DNA of 64,000 bases, taken from the NCBI GenBank assembly GCA_017507105.1, contig JAFWBM010000039.1, positions 1-64,000 of the forward strand. The letters are read 5' to 3'. A model generated the notes under the pieces. That model made no database searches. It was given only the letters and a program-made list of their open reading frames with translations, and was not told the origin of the DNA. The position numbers and the translations under genes were made by a program. Shown piece by piece: positions 1 through 8,294 of the stretch; position 1 is the first letter of the stretch; each line of letters opens with the position of its first letter. Origin of the DNA: Bacteroidaceae bacterium. GTDB lineage: Bacteria > Bacteroidota > Bacteroidia > Bacteroidales > Bacteroidaceae.

Positions 1-10
1 ATTCCTTAAT

Positions 11-369
11 CCTATTGCAAAGATAGGCACAAACGAGCAAGAAATATAAAGCTTGCTTTAATATTTTTTACAGCGAGTGAAGTATATGTTCGAGGTTTAC
101 CTCAAAGATAGCAACAAACGAGCAAAAAAAGATAAAGCTTGCTTTGATATTTTTTACAGCGAGTGCAGTTTATGTTCGAGGTTTACCTCAAAGATAGCAA
201 CAAACGAGCAAGAAAGATAAAGCTTGCTTTGATATTTTTTACAGCGAGTGCAGTTTATGTTCGAGGTTTACCTCAAAGATAGCAACAAACGAGCAAAAAA
301 GATAAAGCTTGCTTTAATATTTTTACAGCGAGTGAAGTATATGTTCGAGGTTTACCTCAAAGATAGGCA
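11..369. repeat. Tandem 85-bp non-coding repeat, four full units plus a partial fifth
   Basis: The motif CAAAGATAG begins at 18, 103, 189, 274 and 358, giving periods of 84 to 86 bp. Each unit carries a small inverted repeat (AGCAAG and CTTGCT around an A-rich spacer) and a second palindrome, GAGGTTTACCTC. The block starts with CCTATTGC at 11. The fifth unit leaves the consensus at about 370 and continues into an AAAAGC / GCTTTT hairpin. The same unit with the same left edge recurs at 56613-56776. No coding capacity is seen. It is not a CRISPR, because the units abut without unique spacers. Confidence 0.9.
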
Positions 370-461
370 CAAAAGCATTTTCGCTTTTGTTAAATAATGT
401 AAAACACCGGATTTGTACAGTAATAAATTTGATTTTTATTCGATTTTCGCTATAAAAGATG

Positions 462-469
462 TATTTTTG
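462..469 (+). promoter_or_regulatory. Possible -7 box for the methyltransferase/ftsX run
   Basis: TATTTTTG fits the Bacteroidota -7 consensus TAnnTTTG and lies 50 bp upstream of the first start codon. No TTTG box is found at the right distance, so the call is weak. Confidence 0.35.
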
Positions 470-518
470 TGCACATTTTGGGTGGATTGTACATCTACAT
501 ATAGAACCGGATTAAACA

Positions 519-1424
519 ATGAATAGAATAACTCATACCATGTGCCCACTATGTGGCAGCACATCAATAAAAAAAAGATACACCTGCAAAGACCATTTTG
601 CAACCGGTGAGTTATTCGACATATATGAGTGCATCGATTGTAGTTTTGTTTTCACACAAGGTGCACCCGATGAGAGAGAGATTGCCCGATATTATGAATC
701 GCCCGAATATATATCGCACAGCAACACACAGAAAGGCCTACTAAACAAGCTGTTCCATGTAGTCCGCAACATAATGCTCAAACGAAAGGCCGGACTCATA
801 AAAAAACTAACCTTTCTTAAAAGCGGAAAGCTGCTCGACTATGGCGCCGGCATAGGCTACTTTGCCGATAAGATGGTACAGAAAGGATGGGAAGTGACTG
901 CAATAGAAAAGAGCGAGAAAGCACGAAAAGCCGCCTTTGAGAACTTGGGGCTGGAGATGCTGCCCGAGGAGAGCATGTCACAACAAAAAGAGGGCTACTT
1001 CAATGTTGTCACACTATGGCATGTGATGGAGCATATACAAGAGCCCGACAACCTATGGGAGCAGATATACAGAGTACTCGACGAATCGGGAATAGCAGTA
1101 GTAGCCGTACCCAACTGCTCATCCTTTGATGCCGAGTACTACCAAGAGCATTGGGCTGCATATGACGTACCACGACATTTATGGCATTTCACCCCATCCA
1201 CAATAAACGAAATGGCTCGTAGGCACAATTTCATAATGGAGAGATGCTACACAATGCCATTCGACGGGTTCTATATATCCATGCTGAGCGAAAAATACAA
1301 ACAAAGCACTCTTGCTGCATTACGCGGAGTATGGAACGGATTTATAGGATGGATGGCATCCTTTGACAAGAATAATGCAAGCAGTTCTATAATTTACGTT
1401 TTTCGAAAGAAGAAGAAGAGATGA
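519..1424 (+). CDS. Class I SAM-dependent methyltransferase with N-terminal zinc-ribbon cysteines
   Basis: This 301-residue protein has paired cysteines near residues 9/12 and 38/41, which look like a zinc ribbon. A Rossmann methyltransferase domain follows, with the SAM-binding motif LLDYGAGIGYFA at about 105-116 and the post-motif region VVTLWHVMEHI, as in the Methyltransf_23 type. The substrate cannot be read from the sequence. Its stop overlaps the ftsX start in the tetranucleotide ATGA (1421-1424), so the two are probably translationally coupled. The following genes act in division and envelope synthesis, but that alone does not define its role. The ATG at 519 is the first after the repeat block. 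Confidence 0.85.
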   Translation: MNRITHTMCPLCGSTSIKKRYTCKDHFATGELFDIYECIDCSFVFTQGAPDEREIARYYESPEYISHSNTQKGLLNKLFHVVRNIMLKRKAGLIKKLTFLKSGKLLDYGAGIGYFADKMVQKGWEVTAIEKSEKARKAAFENLGLEMLPEESMSQQKEGYFNVVTLWHVMEHIQEPDNLWEQIYRVLDESGIAVVAVPNCSSFDAEYYQEHWAAYDVPRHLWHFTPSTINEMARRHNFIMERCYTMPFDGFYISMLSEKYKQSTLAALRGVWNGFIGWMASFDKNNASSSIIYVFRKKKKR

Positions 1425-2281
1425 GCAAAAAAGGATTCAATATGCAGACGCTGAGCGTATACATGAGCACAACACTTGTTCTTGTATTACTTGGGATGAT
1501 GGGTATTTTGCTGGTTGTAGCAGACTCCTTATCGGGACAGATACGTAAAAATATTACTGTATCCGTAATAATGGACGCAGATATGGACGAAACCGACATA
1601 AAGAGGTATCAGTCGCGCCTTGACAAGAGGATATATACATCCCAAAGCAAATACATCTCAAAGGAGGCAATCCTGGAAGAGCAAAAAGTTGAGCTCGGTG
1701 CCGACCCTACCGAATTCCTTGGATACAACCCATACGAGCCATCAATCGAGTTGTCGATGCAGCCGGAGTATGCCAACAACGACAGTCTTGCTAAGATAGA
1801 GAAACAACTGCTTAAGGACAAGGGGGTAACCGAGGTAATATATCAGAAAGATATAATAGGTGCCATAAACAGCAATATAAACAAAATAGGCATTGCACTA
1901 TTTGTACTTATGATACTGCTGTCGGTAATATCATGGTCACTTATAGGTAACATGGTTCGCATGTCGATATATTCAAAACGTTTTCTGCTACACACGATGA
2001 AACTTGTTGGTGCCACATGGGGCTTCATACGACGTCCGTTCATAGTAAAGAACCTGTGGATAGGTCTCATCTCGGGAGTCCTTGCCAACATCACATTGGG
2101 AGCACTCATATATTTCATAACAGTACAAGAACCGGCAATGTCAACACTCCTAAGCATCGTGGGGTTGGCAACAGTGGCAATTGGCGTATTTCTGTTCGGA
2201 GTGACAATAACCGTACTATGCGCATTTTTATCGGTAAACCGTTTCCTGCGCATGCGTGGAAACGACCTTTATTTTATATAA
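1421..2281 (+). CDS. ftsX: FtsX-like cell division ABC permease
   Basis: FtsX is the membrane partner of the ATPase FtsE and couples divisome activity to peptidoglycan hydrolases. The 286-residue protein has the family layout: one transmembrane segment at about 15-36, an extracytoplasmic domain of about 110 residues, and three membrane segments in the C-terminal half, where the FtsX permease domain lies. The length suits the family. No ftsE is adjacent, which is common in Bacteroidota. It overlaps the upstream methyltransferase by 4 nt and is followed after 14 nt by the DUF3098 gene, an order I recall from other Bacteroidales. Confidence 0.9.
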   Translation: MSKKGFNMQTLSVYMSTTLVLVLLGMMGILLVVADSLSGQIRKNITVSVIMDADMDETDIKRYQSRLDKRIYTSQSKYISKEAILEEQKVELGADPTEFLGYNPYEPSIELSMQPEYANNDSLAKIEKQLLKDKGVTEVIYQKDIIGAINSNINKIGIALFVLMILLSVISWSLIGNMVRMSIYSKRFLLHTMKLVGATWGFIRRPFIVKNLWIGLISGVLANITLGALIYFITVQEPAMSTLLSIVGLATVAIGVFLFGVTITVLCAFLSVNRFLRMRGNDLYFI

Positions 2282-2295
2282 CAAGAGAATAATAT

Positions 2296-2526
2296 ATGGA
2301 TAAGAAGAAATTTGCATTTGAGAAAAACAATTACACCCTGCTATTCATCGGAGTAGTAATAATCACAGTGGGCTTTCTGTTGATGATAGGGCCCGGCTCT
2401 ACCGAGACACATTTCGAACCCGACATATTCAGTTTCCGCAGAATAAAGCTTGCGCCTGCAGTATGTTTCGCAGGATTTATATTTGTTATATATGCGATAA
2501 TGCATAGAGGCGGCAAGAAGAGATAA
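2296..2526 (+). CDS. DUF3098 family small membrane protein
   Basis: The 76-residue protein has two hydrophobic segments, at about 14-33 (LLFIGVVIITVGFLLMI) and 52-69. A short linker between them carries a glycine-rich turn. Size, two-helix layout and position between ftsX and uppP match the DUF3098 family of Bacteroidota. The function is unknown; the context suggests the cell envelope or division. Confidence 0.8.
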   Translation: MDKKKFAFEKNNYTLLFIGVVIITVGFLLMIGPGSTETHFEPDIFSFRRIKLAPAVCFAGFIFVIYAIMHRGGKKR

Positions 2527-2573
2527 CCCCGAAAACGGAGAAAACAGATAAATAACAATAAAATACTTACACA

Positions 2574-3422
2574 ATGACTACATTTGAGACTATTATCATT
2601 GCCATTGTAGAGGGACTTACCGAGTTTCTTCCTGTCTCGTCTACCGGACACATGATAATTACACAGAATCTGCTTGGCGTGGAAAGTACCGAGTTTGTCA
2701 AGGCATTCACCTTCATTATCCAGTTTGGAGCCATCTTATCGGTGGTAGTGCTCTATTGGAAAAGATTTTTCCAACTCAACCGCACACCTGCCCCCGAAGG
2801 AGCATCACCATTGAAGAAGTTTCTTCATAAATACGACTTCTACTGGAAACTTTTTGTAGCATTCATCCCGGCAGCAGTGCTTGGGCTCCTATTCAGCGAC
2901 ATGATAGATGCAATGCTCGAGAGTGTAACCGTTGTTGCCATAACCCTGATACTCGGCGGTATATTCATGCTCTTCTGCGACAAAATCTTCAATAAAGGCA
3001 GTGAAGAGACCAAGCTCACCGAGAAACGTGCTTTCTGGATTGGTATGTTCCAATGTATCTCAATGATACCCGGTGTATCGCGCTCAATGGCAACCATCGT
3101 CGGCGGTATGGCACAGAAACTGACACGCAAGGCTGCTGCCGAGTTCTCGTTTTTCCTTGCAGTGCCCACAATGTTTGCCGCAACGCTGTTCAAGATGCTC
3201 AAGATATTCATGGAGCCAAATGGCATGGAGATTCTGCAGGAGAACCTGGGAACTCTTATAGTTGGCAATGTAGTCGCCTTCATTGTGGCAATGCTTGCTA
3301 TAAAGTTCTTCATAAGCTTTGTAACAAAGTATGGATTCAAGGCATTCGGATGGTACAGAATTATAGTAGGTGCCATAATACTGATTATGCTTTTCACAGG
3401 ACATAACCTCACAATTGCATGA
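2574..3422 (+). CDS. uppP: Undecaprenyl-diphosphatase (UppP/BacA)
   Basis: UppP dephosphorylates undecaprenyl diphosphate at the membrane, recycling the lipid carrier for peptidoglycan and surface polysaccharide. The 282-residue polytopic protein keeps both family signatures: the Glu-rich motif [14 protein letters not shown] at about 14-27, and [10 protein letters not shown] at about 163-172, which includes the catalytic-site Ser and Arg. It overlaps the truB start by 4 nt (ATGA at 3419-3422). Confidence 0.96.
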   Translation: MTTFETIIIAIVEGLTEFLPVSSTGHMIITQNLLGVESTEFVKAFTFIIQFGAILSVVVLYWKRFFQLNRTPAPEGASPLKKFLHKYDFYWKLFVAFIPAAVLGLLFSDMIDAMLESVTVVAITLILGGIFMLFCDKIFNKGSEETKLTEKRAFWIGMFQCISMIPGVSRSMATIVGGMAQKLTRKAAAEFSFFLAVPTMFAATLFKMLKIFMEPNGMEILQENLGTLIVGNVVAFIVAMLAIKFFISFVTKYGFKAFGWYRIIVGAIILIMLFTGHNLTIA

Positions 3423-4126
3423 TGGATTTTGTAGCAGGCGAGGTATTACCGTTGTATAAGCCATATGGCTGGACATCATTCCAGATAGTGAGCAAGGTGC
3501 GCTATCTGCTCTCCCGTCATCATGGAGTAAAACGTTTCAAGGTGGGCCATGCCGGAACGCTCGACCCCCTGGCAACCGGAGTCCTATTACTATGTACGGG
3601 TAAAGCTACAAAGCGCATAGAGGAGTTGCAGAGCCATACAAAAGAGTATGTAGCAACCATTAGAGTGGGAGCGACAACACCATCATTTGATATGGAACAT
3701 CCCATAAACGCCACATACCCCTACGAACACATAACACAAGAGCAGGTGCTTGCCACGCTCCACTCCTTTACAGGCATTATAGAACAGCGTCCACCGCTTT
3801 TCTCGGCATGCAAGGTCGATGGCAAAAGAGCCTATAAGCTTGCAAGAGATGGCAGCGACATGGAGCTTGCACCCAAAAAAGTGAACATAGAAAATATAGA
3901 ACTGCTGAAGTTCGACCTCCCCGACATAACGATACGTGTAACCTGCGGCAAAGGAACATATATACGCTCCTTGGCACGCGACCTAGGTGAGGCACTTGGC
4001 AGCGGAGCATATCTTACAGCCCTTGAGCGCACACGTATTGGAGATGTAAGAATAGAAGACTGTATTAACCCACAAGATTTTCAAACCTGGCTCATCGAAG
4101 CCACAAAAACAGATAAAGCCCTATGA
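3419..4126 (+). CDS. truB: tRNA pseudouridine(55) synthase
   Basis: TruB converts U55 in the T-loop of tRNAs to pseudouridine. The 235-residue protein has the catalytic motif [14 protein letters not shown] with nucleophilic Asp49, and downstream the [16 protein letters not shown] and [12 protein letters not shown] motifs. The length suits a short-form TruB without a full C-terminal PUA domain. Two adjacent ATG codons (3419 and 3422) could both serve. It overlaps uppP by 4 nt, and the queA frame also opens at its stop codon, so the run is tightly coupled. Confidence 0.96.
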   Translation: MMDFVAGEVLPLYKPYGWTSFQIVSKVRYLLSRHHGVKRFKVGHAGTLDPLATGVLLLCTGKATKRIEELQSHTKEYVATIRVGATTPSFDMEHPINATYPYEHITQEQVLATLHSFTGIIEQRPPLFSACKVDGKRAYKLARDGSDMELAPKKVNIENIELLKFDLPDITIRVTCGKGTYIRSLARDLGEALGSGAYLTALERTRIGDVRIEDCINPQDFQTWLIEATKTDKAL

Positions 4127-4158
4127 TGGACAACACATTCTATACAAATTTTCATCAG

Positions 4159-5217
4159 ATGAAACTTTCACAATTCAAGTACAGGTTACCAGATGACCGT
4201 ATTGCGCTATATCCGGCAGCATGCCGCGACGAGGCACGCATGATGGTGTTGCACCGCAAGACCGGAGAGATAGAACATCGCATCTTCAAAGAGGTAATTG
4301 AGTATTTCGACGAAAAAGATGTCTTTGTCCTCAACGATAGTAAGGTGTTCCCTGCACGCCTATATGGAAACAAAGAGAAGACTAATGCCAAGATAGAGGT
4401 ATTCCTATTGCGCGAGCTTAATGAAGAGTTCCGTCTATGGGACGTGCTGGTCGACCCCGCACGTAAGATACGTATAGGCAACAAGCTATATTTTGGCGAG
4501 GACAACTCAATGGTGGCCGAGGTTATCGACAACACCACATCTCGTGGACGCACACTGCGTTTCTTATACGATGGACCGCACGACGAATTCAAGAAAGCAC
4601 TCTTTGCTCTGGGTGTTGCCCCACTGCCCGACGACTTCAAACGTCTGCGTAAGGAGGAGCCCGAAGACCTGGAGAATTTCCAGACATATTTTGCAAAGAA
4701 AGAGGGCTCGGTGACAGCATCATTTGCCGGACTGCACTTCACACGCGAACTGATGAAACGTATGGAGATAAAAGGAATAGACACCGCCTATGTAACCATG
4801 CATACAGGGCTTGGCTGTTTCCGTGAGATAGATGTAGAGGACCTCACAAAGCACAAGATGGACTCGGACCTTATAAGCGTAGATACCGAAGCCGTAAGCA
4901 TAATAAACAAAGCCAAGGCCGAGGGTCGCAGGATATGCGCTGTAGGAACATCGGTACAACGTGTATTGGAGACTGCAACACTCACCAACGGCATGCTTAA
5001 AGAGTATGACGGCTGGACAAGCAAGTTCATCTTCCCCGATTATCAATTCCAGGTTGCCAACAGCATGATAGCCAACTTCTATATGCCCTACAGCACCATG
5101 CTTATGCTGACAGCAGCCTTCGGCGGCTACGAATATGTGATGAACGCATACAACGTGGCATTGAAAGAGGGTTACCGCTTTGGCCTCTATGGTGACGCCA
5201 TGCTCATCATCGACTAA
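4159..5217 (+). CDS. queA: S-adenosylmethionine:tRNA ribosyltransferase-isomerase
   Basis: QueA moves and isomerises the ribosyl group of SAM onto preQ1-modified tRNA to form epoxyqueuosine. I chose the ATG at 4159 because MKLSQFKYRLPDDRIALYPA is the family's normal N-terminus, giving 352 residues. An earlier in-frame ATG at 4123 overlaps the truB stop and would add 12 residues. Conserved stretches include VLNDSKVFPARL, FAGLHFTRELM, TLHTGLG-like VTMHTGLGCF and the C-terminal AAFGG. Substrate supply by other queuosine genes is not visible here. Confidence 0.95.
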   Translation: MKLSQFKYRLPDDRIALYPAACRDEARMMVLHRKTGEIEHRIFKEVIEYFDEKDVFVLNDSKVFPARLYGNKEKTNAKIEVFLLRELNEEFRLWDVLVDPARKIRIGNKLYFGEDNSMVAEVIDNTTSRGRTLRFLYDGPHDEFKKALFALGVAPLPDDFKRLRKEEPEDLENFQTYFAKKEGSVTASFAGLHFTRELMKRMEIKGIDTAYVTMHTGLGCFREIDVEDLTKHKMDSDLISVDTEAVSIINKAKAEGRRICAVGTSVQRVLETATLTNGMLKEYDGWTSKFIFPDYQFQVANSMIANFYMPYSTMLMLTAAFGGYEYVMNAYNVALKEGYRFGLYGDAMLIID

Positions 5218-5222
5218 CAAAA

Positions 5223-5690
5223 ATGGAGAAAGAGACCATATATCTGAGCCTGGGGACAAACCTCGGCAACAGAGAACAGAATCTAATATGCGCGATAGAG
5301 CTTCTATCGCGCATATTAGGTAATCCCCTTGCCATTGCACCGACAATAGAGACCAAGCCCTGGGGATTCCAATCGGAAAACCTATTCCTAAACACAGTGG
5401 CAGCCTTCGACACAATTTTATCGCCACACGAACTGCTTGCTGCCACACAAGAGATAGAACGCACATTAGGACGCACAACAAAAAGCATAGACGGCGAGTA
5501 CAAAGATCGCCCTATAGACATAGATATTCTTCTATACGGGAATAACATAATAAACAGCCCAAAACTAACCATTCCACATCCACTGATGCACAAACGTCTG
5601 TTTGTGCTACAACCACTTGCATCAATTGCACCGCAACTACAACACCCCATACTGAATAAAAGCATGACAGAACTATTGAAAGAGATATGA
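5223..5690 (+). CDS. folK: 2-amino-4-hydroxy-6-hydroxymethyldihydropteridine diphosphokinase
   Basis: FolK (HPPK) transfers pyrophosphate from ATP to 6-hydroxymethyl-dihydropterin in folate synthesis. The 155-residue protein has the expected YLSLGTNLGNRE start, WGF(Q)S after the first third, DRPIDIDILLYG at about 97-108 with the metal-binding Asp pair, and PHPLMHKRLFVLQPL. Length is normal. An exact 17-bp inverted repeat lies inside codons 21-33 (see separate entry) but keeps the frame. It starts 5 nt after queA and probably ends the transcription unit. Confidence 0.95.
   Translation: MEKETIYLSLGTNLGNREQNLICAIELLSRILGNPLAIAPTIETKPWGFQSENLFLNTVAAFDTILSPHELLAATQEIERTLGRTTKSIDGEYKDRPIDIDILLYGNNIINSPKLTIPHPLMHKRLFVLQPLASIAPQLQHPILNKSMTELLKEI
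5283..5319. repeat. Perfect 17-bp inverted repeat inside folK
   Basis: Arms 5283-5299 and 5303-5319 are exact reverse complements separated by GCT. The hairpin encodes part of the helix NLICAIELLSRILG, so both arms are coding. It sits near the 5' end of folK, where no terminator is expected. Confidence 0.9.
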
Positions 5691-5891
5691 CAAAACGATA
5701 AAGGCCTGCTGAAAAACATAATCCGAAACTTGATAGCGAAAACAGGCTATATAGAAGAAGTTTTTATAGAATAATACTATAAAACTGTCACAACAGAGCT
5801 GTGTCAGACAATTCGCTATAATCCGCATTGTAAACCGTTGATAATCTTTATCATACAAGACATACCGTCAGACACATTTCATAGTTATTAT

Positions 5892-5924
5892 TTGCTTTTG
5901 TATATACAAAGGGGTTATCTTTGC
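5892..5924 (+). promoter_or_regulatory. Bacteroidota promoter for the TPR lipoprotein
   Basis: TTTG at 5892-5895 and TATCTTTG at 5917-5924 match the -33 / -7 consensus with 21 bp between them. The rest of the 5691-5965 gap shows nothing else recognisable. Confidence 0.65.
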
Positions 5925-5965
5925 ATTAGGCATATAAAGCCTTCTTAAGGCAAATGGTGACAACG

Positions 5966-7633
5966 ATGAAGCGCAAAACAATAATCCCCATTATAATACT
6001 TATAACACTTGCTATTTGCGGATGCTACGAGAAACGCGCAATTAGCGATACATTCTCCAGAGCAGAGCAACTGATGGATACATACCCGGACAGTGCATTG
6101 CTTTTGCTAAAGGATATAGAAAGCAGAAACCTTGTAACCAAAGAGGGCAAGGCGCGCCATGCGCTGCTACTGAGCCAGGCATACGACAAGAATTATATCG
6201 ACCTCACAAACGACTCACTGATTAACATCGCAGTAGAGTATTATAATGGTAAAAGGAAATATAAACGCTACGACATGTTATCGCACTATTACAAGGCGCG
6301 TGTTTTATATAATGGGGGCGCATACACGAAAAGTATCATATCGGCAACGGAAGCAGAGAGAGTAGCTAAAGAGATTGAAAACCATTTCTATCTTGGACTT
6401 ATATACCGTTGTATGTCTGATATTTATAATAGGGCTTATAACTCGGTAGAAGAGTTGCGATATATTAAGTTGGCACATGAGTATTTTAAACGTGCAGGGC
6501 GCAAACAGCACGAGTTGTACAGTCTCTTAAGCATAGGAACCGCATATGTAGGTAATAGAGAAAATGATAATGCCTTTGATATTTATAATAAATTTTTGGA
6601 AGACTATAGTAAAGATGCAGATAATAGGTTAATAGGAATTTGTCTACATAATTATTCAGATGCGTTGGTAATAGATAAACAATTCTCTGAAGCAAAGAAA
6701 TTACTATTGCAATTAAAAGGAATACCGGAATACAAATGGGATATATATGATTTTTGTAATATAGCAGAGATTTATAATAAAGAAAATAAAAGAGATAGTG
6801 TACTCTTTTATATGGACAAAGCAAAAGAATGTGTTTCGAAATATGTTGATTCTGTATTTCTATACAGGGTAATGTATGAAATGAGTATATCCTGCGAAAA
6901 CTATAAAAGCGCAATTGAATATATGAGAAAAATGAATACTATACAGGATTCAATTGCAGAAGTAACACTAAAACAGTCTGTAATAAAGAACCATCGCGAT
7001 TATATGGAGCAGGAAGCAGAACTTGCCAAAAAAGATGCAATACACAAAAAACATAAACTTATATTTTTAACAATATCCTCCGTTGCATTGGTAACTATTT
7101 TGTTGCTGATACTTTTATATTATTACGAAAAGATGAAACCTAAAAATGCAGAGATTGCACACACCATAGAGGCGATACACGACGCAAATAATATTATAAA
7201 CAACCAAAAGAGAGAGATTGAAACAACACAGCAGCAGATTGCAAAAGTATTCAGTGGACAATTTGCATTGCTAGACGAACTACTTAACACATACCTAGAC
7301 CACGAGGGAAGCAACAGAGTTTCGGCTGCTGTACTTAAGGAGGTGGAAAAACGTATTGCCGGTTTCAGAAATCAAAAGAAACTCGATGAACTGAAAAAAG
7401 TTGTAAATGAGAATATGAATAATATTGCTGATAGATTACTGCAGCAGATTACTACTATAAACAATAACGAGCTGATTCTGTTTCTTTACCTATGTGCTCA
7501 ATTCTCGCCACGCGTTATAACACTATTTATGTCGGACAAACTGGAAAACATATACAATAAGAAATCAAGACTAAAAAGAAAAATACAGAATTCAAATGCA
7601 ACGGACAAAGAGGAGTTTCTACGGCTTTTCTAG
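5966..7633 (+). CDS. TPR-type lipoprotein with transmembrane helix and cytoplasmic C-terminal regulator-like module
   Basis: The first ATG at 5954 adds four residues; from 5966 the protein opens with a typical lipoprotein signal (about 18 residues, ending CGC). About 300 residues of helical TPR-like repeats follow, for example VSAT-type helices around ILYNGGAYTKSIISATEAE. A membrane helix lies near 365-385 (LIFLTISSVALVTILLLILLYYY), then a coiled coil and a basic end, KKSRLKRKI. The last 130 residues resemble the small protein at 12326-12754, which suggests a shared DNA-binding-like or signalling module. This layout (outer sensor repeats, one membrane pass, inner helical domain) is known from Bacteroidales TPR regulators. 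Its target may be the protease/serpin block downstream; that is inference. Confidence 0.7.
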   Translation: MKRKTIIPIIILITLAICGCYEKRAISDTFSRAEQLMDTYPDSALLLLKDIESRNLVTKEGKARHALLLSQAYDKNYIDLTNDSLINIAVEYYNGKRKYKRYDMLSHYYKARVLYNGGAYTKSIISATEAERVAKEIENHFYLGLIYRCMSDIYNRAYNSVEELRYIKLAHEYFKRAGRKQHELYSLLSIGTAYVGNRENDNAFDIYNKFLEDYSKDADNRLIGICLHNYSDALVIDKQFSEAKKLLLQLKGIPEYKWDIYDFCNIAEIYNKENKRDSVLFYMDKAKECVSKYVDSVFLYRVMYEMSISCENYKSAIEYMRKMNTIQDSIAEVTLKQSVIKNHRDYMEQEAELAKKDAIHKKHKLIFLTISSVALVTILLLILLYYYEKMKPKNAEIAHTIEAIHDANNIINNQKREIETTQQQIAKVFSGQFALLDELLNTYLDHEGSNRVSAAVLKEVEKRIAGFRNQKKLDELKKVVNENMNNIADRLLQQITTINNNELILFLYLCAQFSPRVITLFMSDKLENIYNKKSRLKRKIQNSNATDKEEFLRLF

Positions 7634-7667
7634 ATAATGCATTGAAAATCAGAAATATAAAATCAAC

Positions 7668-7717
7668 AAAAGCTATCCAGTGTTATAATCCACTGATTAT
7701 AACACTGGATAGCTTTT
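7668..7717. terminator. Bidirectional-looking hairpin terminator after the TPR lipoprotein
   Basis: Arms 7668-7690 and 7695-7717 are perfect 23-bp reverse complements with a 4-nt loop. The arms begin in AAAA and end in a T run, so it could stop transcription in either direction. Confidence 0.9.
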
Positions 7718-7818
7718 TACATAATCACTCATAATAATTCGCTGATTATCAACACAATACACAGCTGCATGATAGAATTTAGCAAGTAAAAAGGGGATTA
7801 CTTTAAAACTTGTTTTCA

Positions 7819-7826
7819 TAAATTTG
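7819..7826 (+). promoter_or_regulatory. Possible -7 box for the DUF3244/C10/serpin block
   Basis: TAAATTTG matches TAnnTTTG and lies 26 bp before the start codon at 7852. The -33 box is weak. Confidence 0.5.
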
Positions 7827-7851
7827 CGGCATAACCAATTATTATTTTTTT

Positions 7852-8232
7852 ATGAAAACTTTATTATTTATTGTCGTCAGTTTATTTTCAGGAATTACAC
7901 TTTTTGCACAAGAGCCAATTAAAGATGAGGATTTAAAAAAATCTGAAGAAATAGAGATCAGATTAATAATCATCGAAGACCACTCACGCAATATTCAAGT
8001 CTCTCCTATTGAATGTTATCTATTCAGCAGGATACTATATTTTAGTTTTACAGAAAACCTAGGAAATTCCACAATTATTGTTTGTGGAGCAAACAATAAT
8101 GAAGTAAAAAACATCGATTCCACCGATGATTATTTAGAATTTAACCTATCAAACTACGATAACGGAGAATATTATATTGAGATTATTACCGAGAATGGAG
8201 ATGTTTATATTGGACACTTTAATTTACAATAA
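7852..8232 (+). CDS. Small secreted DUF3244-like beta-sandwich protein
   Basis: The 126-residue protein has a signal peptide (MKTLLFIVVSLFSGITLFAQ), probably cleaved after the Ala before Gln20. The mature part alternates short beta strands, with LYFSFTENLGNSTIIVCG and a final NGEYYIEIITENGDVYIGHF. That pattern is typical of DUF3244, a small periplasmic or surface domain of Bacteroidales. It lies 62 bp before a C10 cysteine protease. Small proteins beside C10 proteases in Bacteroides have been reported as inhibitors, so an inhibitor or chaperone role is possible but not shown by sequence. Confidence 0.65.
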   Translation: MKTLLFIVVSLFSGITLFAQEPIKDEDLKKSEEIEIRLIIIEDHSRNIQVSPIECYLFSRILYFSFTENLGNSTIIVCGANNNEVKNIDSTDDYLEFNLSNYDNGEYYIEIITENGDVYIGHFNLQ

Positions 8233-8294
8233 GTCATCAACATATGCAATTTAAATCCGGGAAACACAAAATTATAATTACAAATACCATAGTT

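Noticed and set aside
11-369. CRISPR array
   Set aside because: Units are contiguous and about 85 bp, without unique spacers, and no cas genes are present.
2840-3412. Long antisense frame over uppP (190 codons)
   Set aside because: uppP has full family motifs; the antisense product has no recognisable feature.
4155-4784. Long antisense frame over queA (209 codons)
   Set aside because: Shadow of queA with a low-complexity Ser/Arg-rich product.
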